Shown here: piece by piece, positions 17,406-26,348 of the stretch
Numbering within the stretch: the first letter of the stretch is position 1
Layout: each line of letters opens with the position of its first letter
Assembly: GCA_019232625.1 (NCBI GenBank)
Contig: JAFANP010000038.1
Span: 1 to 64,000, forward strand
Length of the DNA stretch: 64,000 nt
Direction: 5' to 3'
Source: Alphaproteobacteria bacterium
GTDB taxonomy: Bacteria > Pseudomonadota > Alphaproteobacteria > Sphingomonadales > Sphingomonadaceae
Position numbers and translations under genes: made by a program
The notes under the pieces: generated by a model
Told to the model about the DNA's origin: nothing
Database searches by the model: none
The model's input: the letters and a program-made list of their open reading frames with translations, nothing else

Positions 17406-19373
17406 CTACAGCACCAGCTCGCCGGGCGCTTCGAGCGGCAGGACGACCGGCTCGCCCGATTCGATCGCCTCCTGTCCCGCGCCGGTCTGCGCCAGCGGAT
17501 CGGCCTTCAGATAGGGGCCGAAATCGTAGCCGGTCGCCTCCGCAAGGTCCTTGACCGCGATCTGGAAGGTGCGGAACTCGCCGAGCACGAAGCCCTCCAC
17601 CGCCTCCGTGCGGGAGCGGCGCTCCATCAGGTCGCGGATGAGCTGACCCTGGCTCAGCAGATAGGCGGTGGCGTGGAGGCTCTTGCCGTCGGCGCCGAGC
17701 ATCGCCACCAGCTTCCAGAACTCCATCGGCACCTGCACGCCGTCTATGTCGGGATCGTCGTCGCGCGGGATCGGCCCGGTGAAGACGCAGGCCTTGAAGC
17801 CCTTGGTGCGGGCGCTGTCGAGAATGTAGTTCTCCAGCCCCTGCCAGAGCTGCTTGCCCTGGTTGAGAAGGCTGTGCTGCGGCGCCGCGTTGACATAATG
17901 GAAGGTGTCGGCGTCCGCCTGCCGCGCCGCATCGCCGGTGCCGCTCGAATCCCAATTGGGATCCTCGCGGCGGACCATATGGCCGCGGTCGATCTGCAAG
18001 TCCTTATATTGCGCCTGGCCGAGCTGGATCTCGCGGGGGATGCGCCCGTCGCTGAACCATTTGTCGTTGGCCCGCTTGATCCGCACCGAATGCTCGCCGT
18101 CGATGTTCACCGCGGTCATCATCGGGATGCGCCGCGTGGCCGAATATTTGACTCCGAAATGGGTGTAGCGCAGCTCCTGCTCGCGTCCCTTGATCGCGTC
18201 GGAAGGCTTGGCGATGTCCTTGGCCACCGCGGCGGGAAGCTTGGGCCAGGGGGCCTTGACGCCGGCGCCGAGATGGTCCGGATCGTAGCCCGCGCGCCCC
18301 TTCAGCTCCTCGGCGCTGTGGCTGCCGTCCGCCACCGACTCGGCGGCGGCGACGGATTCGGTCGCGAGCTTCGTCGCCACGGTGGTGCCGCCGCCCTTGA
18401 GCAGCTTCTGCAGCGTCGTCACGCCGACCGCGGTATTGGCCTCGCCGAACACGCCGGAGAAATGGAGGCCGACCACCTTGCCGGTATCGAGGCTGATCAG
18501 CGGCGAGCCCGAATTGCCGCCGAGGCTGGTGCAGTCGTGGGTCAGCGTCGTCGACCCCGAGAGCGCCTGCATGATGAGGCCCGGCGCGAACCGCTTCACC
18601 TCGTAGACGTCGTTGAAATAGCGCGCCTGGGCCGAGGCGTCGTTGCGCGAGTCGAAGGCCGGGTAGCCGATCAGCGCCACCAGATCCCCCTCCTTGGCCT
18701 CCTTGTCGGCGAGCTGCAGCGGGCTCGGCATCTTGATCGCCGGAGCGTCCACCCGGAGCAGCGCCACGTCGGCGGCGCTGTCGTCGGCGATATAGTCGAT
18801 CGACGTGATCCTGGCCGTGCGGCTGTTTCCCGCGGTGGTGCCGAGCTCCTCGGAGAAGTCGACCTGGGCGCCCATCTGGACCCCGGTCGTCGCGGAGCGC
18901 ATGAACACGCCGCGGCCGTCGGCCGCCCGCTTCGCCACCAGCTTGGCGACGTGGCGGTTGGTGCAGACGATGCTGGCCTTGCCGTCCTTGCGTATCACCC
19001 ATCCGGTGCCGCCCCATTTCATCGAGGCGTTGAGGAACTCGACCCGCCCGACCGAGGGTATCCACTTCTCGACGGCGCGGATCTTGACGTCGGTCCCCGC
19101 CGGCAGGTCCGGCAGGGGCTGGAGCTCGACCTTGTCGTTGCGCACCAGCATGGGAGGACGTCCGGTCAGCCGGACTATCGCCTCGAGAGCGCCGACCGGC
19201 CCGATCGACTCGAGCGGCGCCATGTCGCGGTGGAAGTCGTCGAGCGCCGAGCGCGACAGGTCGGCCATCAGCGCCGGCGGCAGCGTGCCGTCCTGCAGCG
19301 CGCGCCGCGCCGCGTCCTTCAGGTCCTGGTTCTTGAGCGCGCTCTCCACCCGCTCCAGCCGTTCGTCGCTCAT
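17406..19373 (-). CDS. trypsin-like protease fused to DNA/RNA non-specific endonuclease
   Basis: A 655-residue two-enzyme fusion with no signal peptide. Residues 1-80 are helical. A trypsin-like domain follows with the triad visible as His141 (CTNRHVA), Asp202 (ADVALL) and Ser288 (GGNSGSP). From about 370 to 620 is a beta-beta-alpha-metal endonuclease with DRGH at 462-465 (catalytic His465) and the metal-binding Asn region YVNAAPQHSLLNQG. The ATG at 19373 has GGAG seven bases upstream, 30 bases after the STAND gene stop. Third gene of a cassette with the genes at 19404 and 22340; the likely effector, with nuclease activity perhaps released or gated by proteolysis. The activation idea is inference. 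Confidence 0.85.
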   Translation of the reverse strand: MSDERLERVESALKNQDLKDAARRALQDGTLPPALMADLSRSALDDFHRDMAPLESIGPVGALEAIVRLTGRPPMLVRNDKVELQPLPDLPAGTDVKIRAVEKWIPSVGRVEFLNASMKWGGTGWVIRKDGKASIVCTNRHVAKLVAKRAADGRGVFMRSATTGVQMGAQVDFSEELGTTAGNSRTARITSIDYIADDSAADVALLRVDAPAIKMPSPLQLADKEAKEGDLVALIGYPAFDSRNDASAQARYFNDVYEVKRFAPGLIMQALSGSTTLTHDCTSLGGNSGSPLISLDTGKVVGLHFSGVFGEANTAVGVTTLQKLLKGGGTTVATKLATESVAAAESVADGSHSAEELKGRAGYDPDHLGAGVKAPWPKLPAAVAKDIAKPSDAIKGREQELRYTHFGVKYSATRRIPMMTAVNIDGEHSVRIKRANDKWFSDGRIPREIQLGQAQYKDLQIDRGHMVRREDPNWDSSGTGDAARQADADTFHYVNAAPQHSLLNQGKQLWQGLENYILDSARTKGFKACVFTGPIPRDDDPDIDGVQVPMEFWKLVAMLGADGKSLHATAYLLSQGQLIRDLMERRSRTEAVEGFVLGEFRTFQIAVKDLAEATGYDFGPYLKADPLAQTGAGQEAIESGEPVVLPLEAPGELVL

Positions 19374-19403
19374 CGCTCGTCTCCCCTCTCGTTCAACTGA
19401 CGC

Positions 19404-22343
19404 CTATTTGCCGACCCAGTCCAGCGGCTCGGCGGCGGCGACGGCCAGCGGCCGCGACCCCCAGGCCCGGAACAGCTCCGCGCGCACCGCGTCGGCGGTG
19501 TTGGCCTCGCCCCACAGCCGAAGCCAGCGGGGCGCGCCGCGCCGCCCTTCCTCGCCGAGCAGGGCCAGGCGCGCCGCGGTGACCGGATCGCAATCCAGGA
19601 TGTCCCACCCGGAGGGCGGGCCGCCATAGCTCCAGCGCCCGGCGACGGTCCGCCGCCAGCGCTCGGCCGAGGCGGCCAGCAGCTCCAGGTCCGGATCCCG
19701 GCGGGCCGCGGAAAGCTCGCTCACCCACTCGGCGAACAGGCCTAGCTGGGTGATCCCCGCGACGGGGTCGTCGGGCTGCGCGGCGAGCGGCGCGGGCCGC
19801 GCCCGCGACAGGCGCGCATCGGTCCGCCGCGCCGCCTCGATGATCCAGCCCTTGTCGGGCGCGGTCGCCAAGGCGGCGAGCGGCGCCGCATAGGGATTGA
19901 GCACGGCCAGCGTCTCGCCGTCGGCGGCCGGGCCGCCCGCCAGGACGGGGACGCGCTTCATCCGCTCGGTGAGGAGGGCCAGCGCCGCCTCGCGCGCCGC
20001 CGCGGCATATCCGCGCGCAGTGGCTCCGCCGAAACGCTCGAACGCCGCCTCGACGACCGACAGGCGGGTAGACGACGCCGCCTCCGTGTCGGGCGCGCGC
20101 GCAAGGAAGGCGAACGCCCCTTGGGAGGCGAGGCCGTCGCTGGTCGGCGCTGCGGCGCGGCGGGCGGAGGCGTCGACCGGAAGGCCGGCGCGCACCTTGG
20201 CGGTGAAGGCGACGGGGTCCGCCTCGGCGGCGATCTCAAGCCGGGCGAGGGCGACGGCCGCGGGCATGCCGGCCTCGCCGGCGGGGAGCGAGGGCGGACC
20301 GTCGGCGCCAGCCGCGAGCCGGACCGCGTCGGCCCAGCTTCCGGACCGCCAGCAGAAGACCAGCACCGCGTCGGCGATCTCGCGGCTGCGCGCGACGTCG
20401 CCTCGCCTCCGCAGGGCGGCGACGAAATGCCGGCCCTCGCTCCAGTCGCGCCGGACCGTGATTGCGAGCAACTCGGCGGCCAGGGAGGAATCCGCGGCGG
20501 GCGGCGGCGAGCCCGGCGAGGCCCGCGCCTCTCCGGTCCGTTCGCCCCGCGCGGCGAGCACGAGGTTGCGCGCCGCCTCCGGAAGCTCGCCGACGAGCAC
20601 GTCGTCCATCTGGAGCGCGGCCTCGGGATCGACCTCGGGAGGCTCGCCGCCGCCGCGCATGAGCTGCAGGCGGTGGTAGAGCGCGGCGACGGCGGCGGCG
20701 GGGTCGGAGCGCGCCGCATACCATTGCGCCGCCGCCTCGTTGATGGCGAGGCACTGCTCCGCCTCGTCGACGTAGAGGAGCGGCAGCAGATAGGCGCGCA
20801 GGTCCGCGCGCTGGCACAGGAAGCCGCCATTCTCGCCTTCGCGCTCCACCAGCCACTGGATGCGCGCAAGCCTTCGGAAGAGGCGCTCCGCATCGTCCGG
20901 CGCCATCGGGCCGAGTCCCACGGCCGGGGCGATCACCTCGCCGATCAGCTGGGCATCGAGGCGCGGCACGATGAGGCCGTGGATGATCTCGCGAAGCGAC
21001 ACGTCCTCGATCCGGGCGATCAGAGTCCGGTAGAGCATGCCCCGGGCCACCGCCCGGCCGAGCGCCTGATCGTCCGGCAGATCGAGCTCCGCCTCGCCCG
21101 CGGCCGCTTCGGCGGCGAGGCGCAGCGCCAGCGGGTGGTCGCCCGCCACGCGGCGGATCCGCGCCACCGCCTCCCCGGCCACCCCCAGCGAGTCGAGCAG
21201 CTTGCGGATCGAGCGGTCGTCGAGCCCCTTCAGCTCCACCCGGTCCTGCACCCGCTCCGGCGCGCTGTCGAACGCGTCGCCGCGGCCGGCGGCGATCACC
21301 CAGAAGGGCGGCAGGCCCTGCCCCTGGAGCCGGTCGATCCACTCGAACAAGGCGCCGGTATGGCTTTCGCCCCGCGCCCGGAGCTGCTCCATCGTGTCGA
21401 ACAGGAAGCAGACCGGCCGGCGCGCGCGGCGGACGCATCCCACGATCGCCTCGGCGAGGCCGAGCGGCAGCAGCATGCGCGCGGAATCCTCCGGCCCGAA
21501 CGGCAGGCTGGTCACGTTGGCCGCCTTGAGCCGCGCGTCGAGCAGCGGCTTGCCGGCCTCGCCGAGCCGGTCCGCCACCTGCCGCGCCAGCTCCATGGTG
21601 AGGCCGAGGACGTCGCGCACGTCGAGGCCGCCCCGCTCGAAATCCATCCGTACGACGATCGCCCGGCGGCGGCGGAAGGCGCGGCGCGCCGCCTGCTCGA
21701 GAAGCGACGACTTGCCCACCCCGGCAAGGCCGGTGACGAACAGGCATTGGGCGGGCGGCGTCGCCACCGGCCGGCTAAGCCACGCCTCGACGCGCTTGAG
21801 CTCGGCGCGCCGCCCGAAGAAGCCCCGTTCCGAAAGCAGCGCCCAGCGCTCCTCCCGCTCCAGTCGCGCCAAGGCCGCGCGCGCCGCCGCGAGGTGGGGA
21901 TGAGCGGGGGCGGGCTCTCCCGCGCGGTCGAGCGAGACGATCGCCCGCTCGAGCGCCTCCCTCGGCTGTCCCGCCTTGACCAGCGCCTCGACGGCGGCGG
22001 GGGCGAAATCGCCGCTGCCGGTCAGGGCGTCGAGCAGGTCGCGCGTCGCCGCGTCGGGATCGCTTTCGCGCCTCTGCCGGATCGCGTCCTCCAGCGCGCC
22101 CGCGGCGATCAGGCGCGACACGACGTACCGCCGCTCCGCCCCGCGCAGCAGCCAATGCCCATCCGCCGCGAGCGGAGCGGTGTCGCAGGCCGAGGCGAGC
22201 ATGGAGGCCAGCCGGACGGCCTCGTCGAGCGCCAACTCGCCGCGCCGGGGCAGCACCAGGTCGGGCGGGAACGGCCCCGACAGGGCGGCGACCCGCCGGG
22301 CCTCTTCGAGCCTCGCCTCGCCGGCGGGGGAAAGCGCGCTCAC
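19404..22343 (-). CDS. STAND-type AAA NTPase with helical repeat C terminus
   Basis: A 979-residue cytoplasmic protein. About 175 N-terminal residues are helical without a domain I recognise. The NTPase begins FFGRRAELKRVEAWL; Walker A is GLAGVGKSS at about 205-213, Walker B is CFLFDTMEQ near 316, and GDHPLALRL is the STAND GxP signature. The remaining 550 residues look like helical repeats, the usual sensor half. Such proteins oligomerise on ligand binding and activate an effector. The GTG at 22343 overlaps the upstream protease stop (GTGA), so co-translation is tight; a longer in-frame start at 22421 would overlap that gene by 82 bases. Confidence 0.85.
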   Translation of the reverse strand: MSALSPAGEARLEEARRVAALSGPFPPDLVLPRRGELALDEAVRLASMLASACDTAPLAADGHWLLRGAERRYVVSRLIAAGALEDAIRQRRESDPDAATRDLLDALTGSGDFAPAAVEALVKAGQPREALERAIVSLDRAGEPAPAHPHLAAARAALARLEREERWALLSERGFFGRRAELKRVEAWLSRPVATPPAQCLFVTGLAGVGKSSLLEQAARRAFRRRRAIVVRMDFERGGLDVRDVLGLTMELARQVADRLGEAGKPLLDARLKAANVTSLPFGPEDSARMLLPLGLAEAIVGCVRRARRPVCFLFDTMEQLRARGESHTGALFEWIDRLQGQGLPPFWVIAAGRGDAFDSAPERVQDRVELKGLDDRSIRKLLDSLGVAGEAVARIRRVAGDHPLALRLAAEAAAGEAELDLPDDQALGRAVARGMLYRTLIARIEDVSLREIIHGLIVPRLDAQLIGEVIAPAVGLGPMAPDDAERLFRRLARIQWLVEREGENGGFLCQRADLRAYLLPLLYVDEAEQCLAINEAAAQWYAARSDPAAAVAALYHRLQLMRGGGEPPEVDPEAALQMDDVLVGELPEAARNLVLAARGERTGEARASPGSPPPAADSSLAAELLAITVRRDWSEGRHFVAALRRRGDVARSREIADAVLVFCWRSGSWADAVRLAAGADGPPSLPAGEAGMPAAVALARLEIAAEADPVAFTAKVRAGLPVDASARRAAAPTSDGLASQGAFAFLARAPDTEAASSTRLSVVEAAFERFGGATARGYAAAAREAALALLTERMKRVPVLAGGPAADGETLAVLNPYAAPLAALATAPDKGWIIEAARRTDARLSRARPAPLAAQPDDPVAGITQLGLFAEWVSELSAARRDPDLELLAASAERWRRTVAGRWSYGGPPSGWDILDCDPVTAARLALLGEEGRRGAPRWLRLWGEANTADAVRAELFRAWGSRPLAVAAAEPLDWVGK

Positions 22344-24172
22344 GAGAGGCTCGCCGAGGCTTCGGCGCCCATCCGTCTCAGCAGGGGACGCAGCCGCTGC
22401 GCCACCTCCCCCGCCTGCCACGGCTCGTAGACGCCGTTGACGTCCTCGACCCCGAACACGGCGTCGCGCGCATATTCCTGCCGGGCGGCGAGCGGCAGCC
22501 GATAGCCGAGGGCCGTCGCCGCCTGGTCGAGGAACGCCTCGACGTCGTGCAGCCTAAAGCCGGCGAGATATTCGACGAGCATGCCGGGCGGCCCCGCGCC
22601 CTCCGCCTCGGCCGGGCTTCTGAATTCCTGCCCCGGCAGCGGAACCGCCTCGAACCCGGCGACCACCAGGCGCAGGTTCGGAAGCCGCAGGGCCTGGTCG
22701 ATGAAGCCCTCGAGGGCGGAGCGATGCTGGTCGCCGAACACCACAGAGGGATGCTCGAAGAATATCCAGAGCTTGAAGCCGAGCTCTCCCGCCCGCGCGT
22801 TGAGATCGGCGGCGGCGCGCCGGCCGCGATCCGCGCCCACCGCCTCGGGGGCGCTGTGGCCCGCGTCGATGCCGGGGCCCGCCGCGACGGGCTCGATCGC
22901 CACTCCCGCCGCGGCGGCGCGCCGGACGATTTCCGCCGGCACGTCGTTGACCAGCTCGTCGAAGGCGACGCGCGCGACGCGCATGTCGGTGCGGGGCGTC
23001 ACGAGCTGCTCCAGCATCGCGTAGGAGAAGGGGATGCCGGTGAGGTCGGCCGCGGCGTCGCTCCGCTTGATGCGCAGGCCGCGGACCCGCCCCTCCTTGC
23101 GCGCCGCGGCGGCGAAGGCCTGGAAGAATTCCGGTCGGCCGATGATGTACTGGCCCTCCGCCGTTCCGTCCGTCGACCACACCGTGTCGGGGACGAGATC
23201 CCGGGCGACCAGCGGACGCAGCGCGTCGAGGAACAGGCCGACGGGCACCATCCGACCCTTGCGGCCGGCCTTGCCCTGGTGGAGCCCGGCGAGGGTGAAG
23301 CTGTTGGTGAAGCAGCCGCCGCCGGACGACCCGCCGCGGGTGCCGACATTATGGCCCCAGCGCGCGGTGAGGTTCTGGAGGGGGTTGAGGCTGCCGGAGC
23401 CGAATCCCTGGTCCTTCCCTTCGGCATAATGGGCGATGAACACCGCGTCGTCGGCGGCGAAGTCGGGCCTGGTGTCGGGAAGCTGCGCGACCCCCAGATA
23501 CGCGCCGGCCGGCCGGTCCAGCAGCAGAAGCGCGACGTCGTTCTTGTCGGCGACCTCGGCGTCGCAGGTCGGCAATATGCCCTTCAGCTCGCCGTCGCCG
23601 CAGATCGAGGAGAAGGGGACCGGCAGGCGCACCCGGTTGGTGGTGCCGTCGCTGAACAGCACGTCGATCCGCGATCGGGCCGGGTCGGGCCCGGCCCCTG
23701 CGATGACGTGCCACGCCGTGAGGACCAGGTTGGGGCTGACGATGCAGCCGGATCCCTGCACCGCGGTGTTGACGAGTATCCGGCACCGGAAGGTCGTCGC
23801 GCGGGCAACGAAGTCGCTCAGCTTGGCCGGGTCGCTGTTGCTCCTCGAAAGCGCGGGCGGGACGTCGACGCCCGCGGCGATCCCGCGCTTGCGCATCCCC
23901 GCGAGGAAGCGCTCCCGGCTCTCCGGCGCGGCGAGCACCTCGAGGAGCAAAGCGGGGACGCTCATCCCGTAGGCGCCGGCGAGGGCGCGGACCGCGTCGA
24001 GCTGGATCGGCGCCTCGGCGTCGAGCGCGGCGAGCGACTCCTGGACCTCGTTGGGATGCTCCTCGACGAGCTTGGCCAGCAACGCGACGTCGAGCGGCGA
24101 CGCAGACGTCGCTTCCGCCGCGCCGTCCGCCGGCGGCGCCACTCCATTCCCGTTCCCCGACCCGAACCCCAC
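22340..24172 (-). CDS. trypsin-like protease with degenerate STAND-like C-terminal region
   Basis: A 610-residue protein. After a Gly-rich tip and about 100 helical residues comes a trypsin-like domain with His155 (TAWHVIAG), Asp212 (DKNDVALLLL) and Ser283 (GGSSGGGCF). The last 250 residues include FKLWIFFEH and LPNLRLVVAGFEAV, which look like the core strands of a STAND NTPase but with no Walker A, i.e. an inactive-STAND-like module. The GTG at 24172 is chosen because GGGGAGG lies seven bases upstream; an upstream TTG at 24223 has none. First gene of the cassette. Substrate unknown; the partner STAND or the nuclease fusion is a candidate. Confidence 0.78.
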   Translation of the reverse strand: MGFGSGNGNGVAPPADGAAEATSASPLDVALLAKLVEEHPNEVQESLAALDAEAPIQLDAVRALAGAYGMSVPALLLEVLAAPESRERFLAGMRKRGIAAGVDVPPALSRSNSDPAKLSDFVARATTFRCRILVNTAVQGSGCIVSPNLVLTAWHVIAGAGPDPARSRIDVLFSDGTTNRVRLPVPFSSICGDGELKGILPTCDAEVADKNDVALLLLDRPAGAYLGVAQLPDTRPDFAADDAVFIAHYAEGKDQGFGSGSLNPLQNLTARWGHNVGTRGGSSGGGCFTNSFTLAGLHQGKAGRKGRMVPVGLFLDALRPLVARDLVPDTVWSTDGTAEGQYIIGRPEFFQAFAAAARKEGRVRGLRIKRSDAAADLTGIPFSYAMLEQLVTPRTDMRVARVAFDELVNDVPAEIVRRAAAAGVAIEPVAAGPGIDAGHSAPEAVGADRGRRAAADLNARAGELGFKLWIFFEHPSVVFGDQHRSALEGFIDQALRLPNLRLVVAGFEAVPLPGQEFRSPAEAEGAGPPGMLVEYLAGFRLHDVEAFLDQAATALGYRLPLAARQEYARDAVFGVEDVNGVYEPWQAGEVAQRLRPLLRRMGAEASASLS

Positions 24173-24377
24173 GCCCCGGCCTCCCCAGGACCGCAGGAAC
24201 GCACAGTCCCGGCCACGTGGCAATCGGCGGCTTGATCCGGTCCGGAATCCGCGGCGCGATTTGCCGCCAAGTGACGGTGCGAGACGCCACGACTTCCCGC
24301 TTTTGAATCCCCGCGGGCGCGGCCGCCGCCGGGTGGATCATCAAGGCGGGCGCCGAGTCGCGCCGGCGCGCGGCCTC

Positions 24378-25484
24378 CTAGAGATCGAGATTGGCGCCGT
24401 CGGGGCCGACGCAGGCCGACCTGTCGGAGGCCGCGGCTTTCGCCTCGCCGGGATGATGGCGGTTGTAGCGGCTCGATCCCCACAAGGAGAGGCCGATCAG
24501 CACCGCGCCGATCAGGCCGGTGACCACCTCGGGTATCTCGAAGCGCGCCGTCAGCAGCATGACGATCCCGAGCGCGAGGATGGCCCAGAAGGCGCCGTGC
24601 TCAAGGTAGCGATATTGGGCGAGGGTGCCGCGGTCGACGAGCAAGATCGTCATCGAGCGGACGAACATCGCGCCGATGCCGAGGCCGAGGGCGATGATGA
24701 AGATGTTGTTGGAAAGAGCGAAGGCGCCGATCACCCCGTCGAACGAGAAAGCGGAATCGAGGAGGTTGAGGTAGAGGAAGCCGGCCATTCCGGAGCGGAC
24801 GACGGCCCCGTTCGCCTCCCCGGGCTCGAGCAGCGAGTTGATCGCCTCGACGGCCAGATAGGCGAGTATCCCGAAGATGGCGGCGGTGACGAAGGTCAGC
24901 GCCTCGTCGGGCCGGACGAACCGCGAGATGGCGTAGACGATCAGAAGGACGATGCCGATCTCGATCGCGTCCACCGACGAGAGCTTCGCCAGCCGCTCCT
25001 CGACGGCGCCGATCCAATGCACGTCCTTCTCCCGGTCGAAGAAGAACTTGAAGCCGACCATGGCGAGGAAGGCCCCGCCGAAGCCGGCGATGCCGACATG
25101 GGCGGAGGTGATGATCCGCTCATATTCGGCCGGGTGGCCGGCGGCGAGGCGCACCGCCTCGATCGGTCCGAGCCGAGCGGCGACTGCGACGATGGCGAGC
25201 GGGAAGAGGATTCGCATGCCGAACACGGCGATGGCGATGCCCCAGGTGAGGAAGCGCCGGCGCCAGACCGGCGCCATGTCCTTGAGCACCGCGGCATTCA
25301 CCACCGCATTGTCGAAGGAAAGGGAGACTTCGAGCACGCTCAGAACGATGACGATCCACACGATTCCCGCCGTGCCGGCGACGCTGGCGGTCAGGGTCCA
25401 CCCCAGCCAGGCGGCCAAAGCGAGGCAGACCGCCGTGAAGGCGAAGGCCCCCTTGAAGTAACCGATCACCCTCTTCCCTTTCAT
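24378..25484 (-). CDS. DUF475 / TerC-like integral membrane protein
   Basis: A 368-residue polytopic protein with about nine membrane helices. Acidic membrane-embedded motifs VLEVSLSFDNAVVNA and LLDSAFSFDGVIGAF, each with an Asp after SF, are the twin signatures of the TerC superfamily; the longer DUF475 branch fits the length. Members are proposed metal-ion exporters or tellurite-resistance related, some working with secreted metalloenzymes. It lies upstream, on the same strand, of the protease-STAND cassette with a 205-base gap, so probably a separate unit. Confidence 0.82.
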   Translation of the reverse strand: MKGKRVIGYFKGAFAFTAVCLALAAWLGWTLTASVAGTAGIVWIVIVLSVLEVSLSFDNAVVNAAVLKDMAPVWRRRFLTWGIAIAVFGMRILFPLAIVAVAARLGPIEAVRLAAGHPAEYERIITSAHVGIAGFGGAFLAMVGFKFFFDREKDVHWIGAVEERLAKLSSVDAIEIGIVLLIVYAISRFVRPDEALTFVTAAIFGILAYLAVEAINSLLEPGEANGAVVRSGMAGFLYLNLLDSAFSFDGVIGAFALSNNIFIIALGLGIGAMFVRSMTILLVDRGTLAQYRYLEHGAFWAILALGIVMLLTARFEIPEVVTGLIGAVLIGLSLWGSSRYNRHHPGEAKAAASDRSACVGPDGANLDL

Positions 25485-25678
25485 CCGCCGCCTGCCGCGC
25501 GGCAGCCATGGACGCGCACCGGCCCGACCGCGACCCTTATTCGACCTTCCCCGTCGGCTTCAACGCAAGGCGCGGCGGCGAGAGCCCCGCTCCTGGCGCG
25601 CCTTACGGCGACTTTACCGGACAGCGCCCGCCGCCCCCGGTGGGAAGGTCGATAAACGGTTGACTATCAAGGGGAAAA

Positions 25679-25753
25679 TGGTGGGCGTGGCAAGGATTGA
25701 ACTTGCGACCCCTGCGATGTCAACACAGTGCTCTACCACTGAGCTACACGCCC
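25679..25753 (-). tRNA. tRNA-Val (anticodon GAC)
   Basis: A 75-base cloverleaf including encoded CCA. The acceptor stem GGGCGTG pairs with CACGCCC, the D arm begins GCTCAGTGGTAGAGC, the anticodon loop is TTGACAT (anticodon GAC) on a CTGTG/CGCAG stem, and the T arm is GCAAG-TTCAATC-CTTGC. Confidence 0.95.
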
Positions 25754-25809
25754 ACTGCGCGGCCATGTAGCGAGGCTCCTGCGGCGGTGCAACCGCCTTC
25801 GGCGCCCTC

Positions 25810-26187
25810 CTACAAGCGGCCGTGCTGGTCCTCGCTCTGGAACAGGCGGTCGACCTCGGCCACCAGGTCGCGCAGGTGGAAGGGCTTGGAGAGCACCTTG
25901 GCCGAGGGCGCGGAGCGGCCGGCCTTCAGCGCGACGGCGGCGAAGCCGGTGATGAACATCACGCGCATATCCGGAGCGATCTCCGCCGCTTTCTGGGCGA
26001 GCTCGATTCCGTCCATCTCGGGCATGACGATGTCGGTCAGGAGGAGGTCGAACGGCTCCGCCGCGATCAGCGGCAAGGCGAGCGTCCCGCGATCGACGGC
26101 GGTCACGGCGTAGCCGGACCTCTCGAGGGAGCGGCCGAGATAGGTGCGCATCGATTCGTCGTCTTCGGCGAGCAATATCCTGATCAT
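25810..26187 (-). CDS. cpdR: CpdR-type single-domain response regulator
   Basis: A 125-residue receiver domain alone. The acidic pocket is LLAEDDES, the phosphoacceptor Asp is in LLLTDIVMPEMDG, and FITGFAAVAL with KVLSKPFHLRDLV matches alphaproteobacterial CpdR closely. In Caulobacter, unphosphorylated CpdR primes ClpXP for cell-cycle substrate degradation and is phosphorylated through CckA-ChpT. Start at the ATG at 26187 (MIRILLAEDD) fits CpdR proteins; an in-frame ATG at 26196 adds three residues. It diverges from the amidohydrolase gene. Confidence 0.87.
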   Translation of the reverse strand: MIRILLAEDDESMRTYLGRSLERSGYAVTAVDRGTLALPLIAAEPFDLLLTDIVMPEMDGIELAQKAAEIAPDMRVMFITGFAAVALKAGRSAPSAKVLSKPFHLRDLVAEVDRLFQSEDQHGRL

Positions 26188-26348
26188 TCGGCGCATCCGG
26201 GAACCGGCCGCGCCCCATGCGCGTAACCGCTCGTCATGCTATGCCGGAACCGCGGCGGCATTTCCAGCGCGGCGGGCGGCGGAAGGCGCTGCCGGGAGCG
26301 GCAAGGCGATTGCGTGCCAAATGCGGACTACTTACCCTTGAAAGGCAA

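Noticed and set aside
20121-22430. 769-codon open frame opposite the STAND NTPase
   Set aside because: Composition is that of a shadow frame and it has no recognisable domain, while the STAND motifs on the minus strand are clear.
25508-25663. 51-codon plus-strand frame, Pro/Gly rich, before tRNA-Val
   Set aside because: No ribosome binding site and no recognisable feature; it could be a small protein but cannot be supported.
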